34,255 nt of DNA from an uncultured bacterium (GTDB lineage: Bacteria > Fidelibacterota > Marinisomatia > Marinisomatales > UBA1611): assembly GCA_913020665.1 (NCBI GenBank), contig CAJVZI010000012.1, forward strand, positions 1 to 34,255, in the 5' to 3' direction. The notes beneath the pieces were generated by a model. That model was not told where the DNA came from. It made no database searches and worked only from the letters and a program-made list of their open reading frames with translations. Within the stretch, counting starts at the first letter, position 1, and each line of letters opens with the position of its first letter. A program made the position numbers and the translations under genes. Below are positions 34,234 to 34,255 of the stretch, piece by piece.

Positions 34234-34255
34234 ATATTTTCTATTCGGGTATTTT

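Noticed and set aside
1-34255. CRISPR arrays, rRNA genes, insertion-sequence ends
   Set aside because: I saw no regularly spaced repeats, no rRNA-like stretches and no transposase or terminal inverted repeats.

Overview
The window reads as a piece of a marine, uncultivated, moderately AT-rich bacterial genome, probably from the Fibrobacterota-Chlorobiota-Bacteroidota superphylum. My best guess is Candidatus Marinimicrobia (SAR406). The guess rests on the overall gene mix: a DUF5723-type outer-membrane barrel paired with a very large lipoprotein, an LptF/G permease, secreted Ntn-hydrolases and amidases, many 4-nt gene overlaps and few strong Shine-Dalgarno sequences. Nothing in the window is a decisive taxonomic marker.

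Left edge (1 to about 1.5 kb): this differs from the rest and looks chimeric. It holds a 5'-truncated, apparently frameshifted SIMPL-domain (DUF541) fragment on the plus strand. It also holds an ORF on the minus strand that starts as a MazG-like pyrophosphohydrolase and becomes, at a shared Asn-Leu-Ser-Met-Ala-Leu stretch, the C-terminal half of a gammaproteobacterial-looking penicillin-binding protein 1A. A metagenome assembly join is the simplest explanation.

1.5-4.7 kb: an AT-rich accessory block. Two small unknown genes (87 and 96 aa) lie between two intrinsic terminators. Upstream of them is a structured leader with a possible 15-codon peptide ORF. Next comes a compact type II restriction-modification cassette transcribed vsr - C5-cytosine methyltransferase - BglII-like endonuclease, with stop/start overlaps throughout.

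4.7-18.9 kb: one long run of minus-strand genes. From upstream to downstream it encodes MurNAc-6-P etherase (murQ), tRNA uridine hydroxylase (trhO), a GST-like protein, a penicillin-acylase-family Ntn hydrolase, a TlpA-like lipoprotein, a CNTC thioredoxin-like protein, a Ste24-like M48 protease, a dienelactone-hydrolase-family protein that seems to need a non-AUG start, a 44-aa membrane peptide overlapping a Bax-inhibitor-1-family protein, a DUF819 membrane protein, a beta-helix protein, its usual partner diheme cytochrome c, and a lipoprotein amidase.

18.9-26.8 kb: prmA and an LptF/G permease (both plus) flank an AGCS sodium:amino-acid symporter (minus). Then come a DUF5723 barrel and a 1048-aa lipoprotein that overlap by 4 nt (minus).

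26.9-34.2 kb: a complete activated-methyl-cycle operon on the minus strand, metH - divergent metF - metK - ahcY, ending in a clear intrinsic terminator. Its leader carries a well-matched SAM-II riboswitch, followed by a terminator hairpin whose U-tract runs directly into the metH start codon. The operon makes methionine from homocysteine and methyl-THF, makes SAM, and recycles SAH, so SAM sensing at its head is a closed feedback loop.
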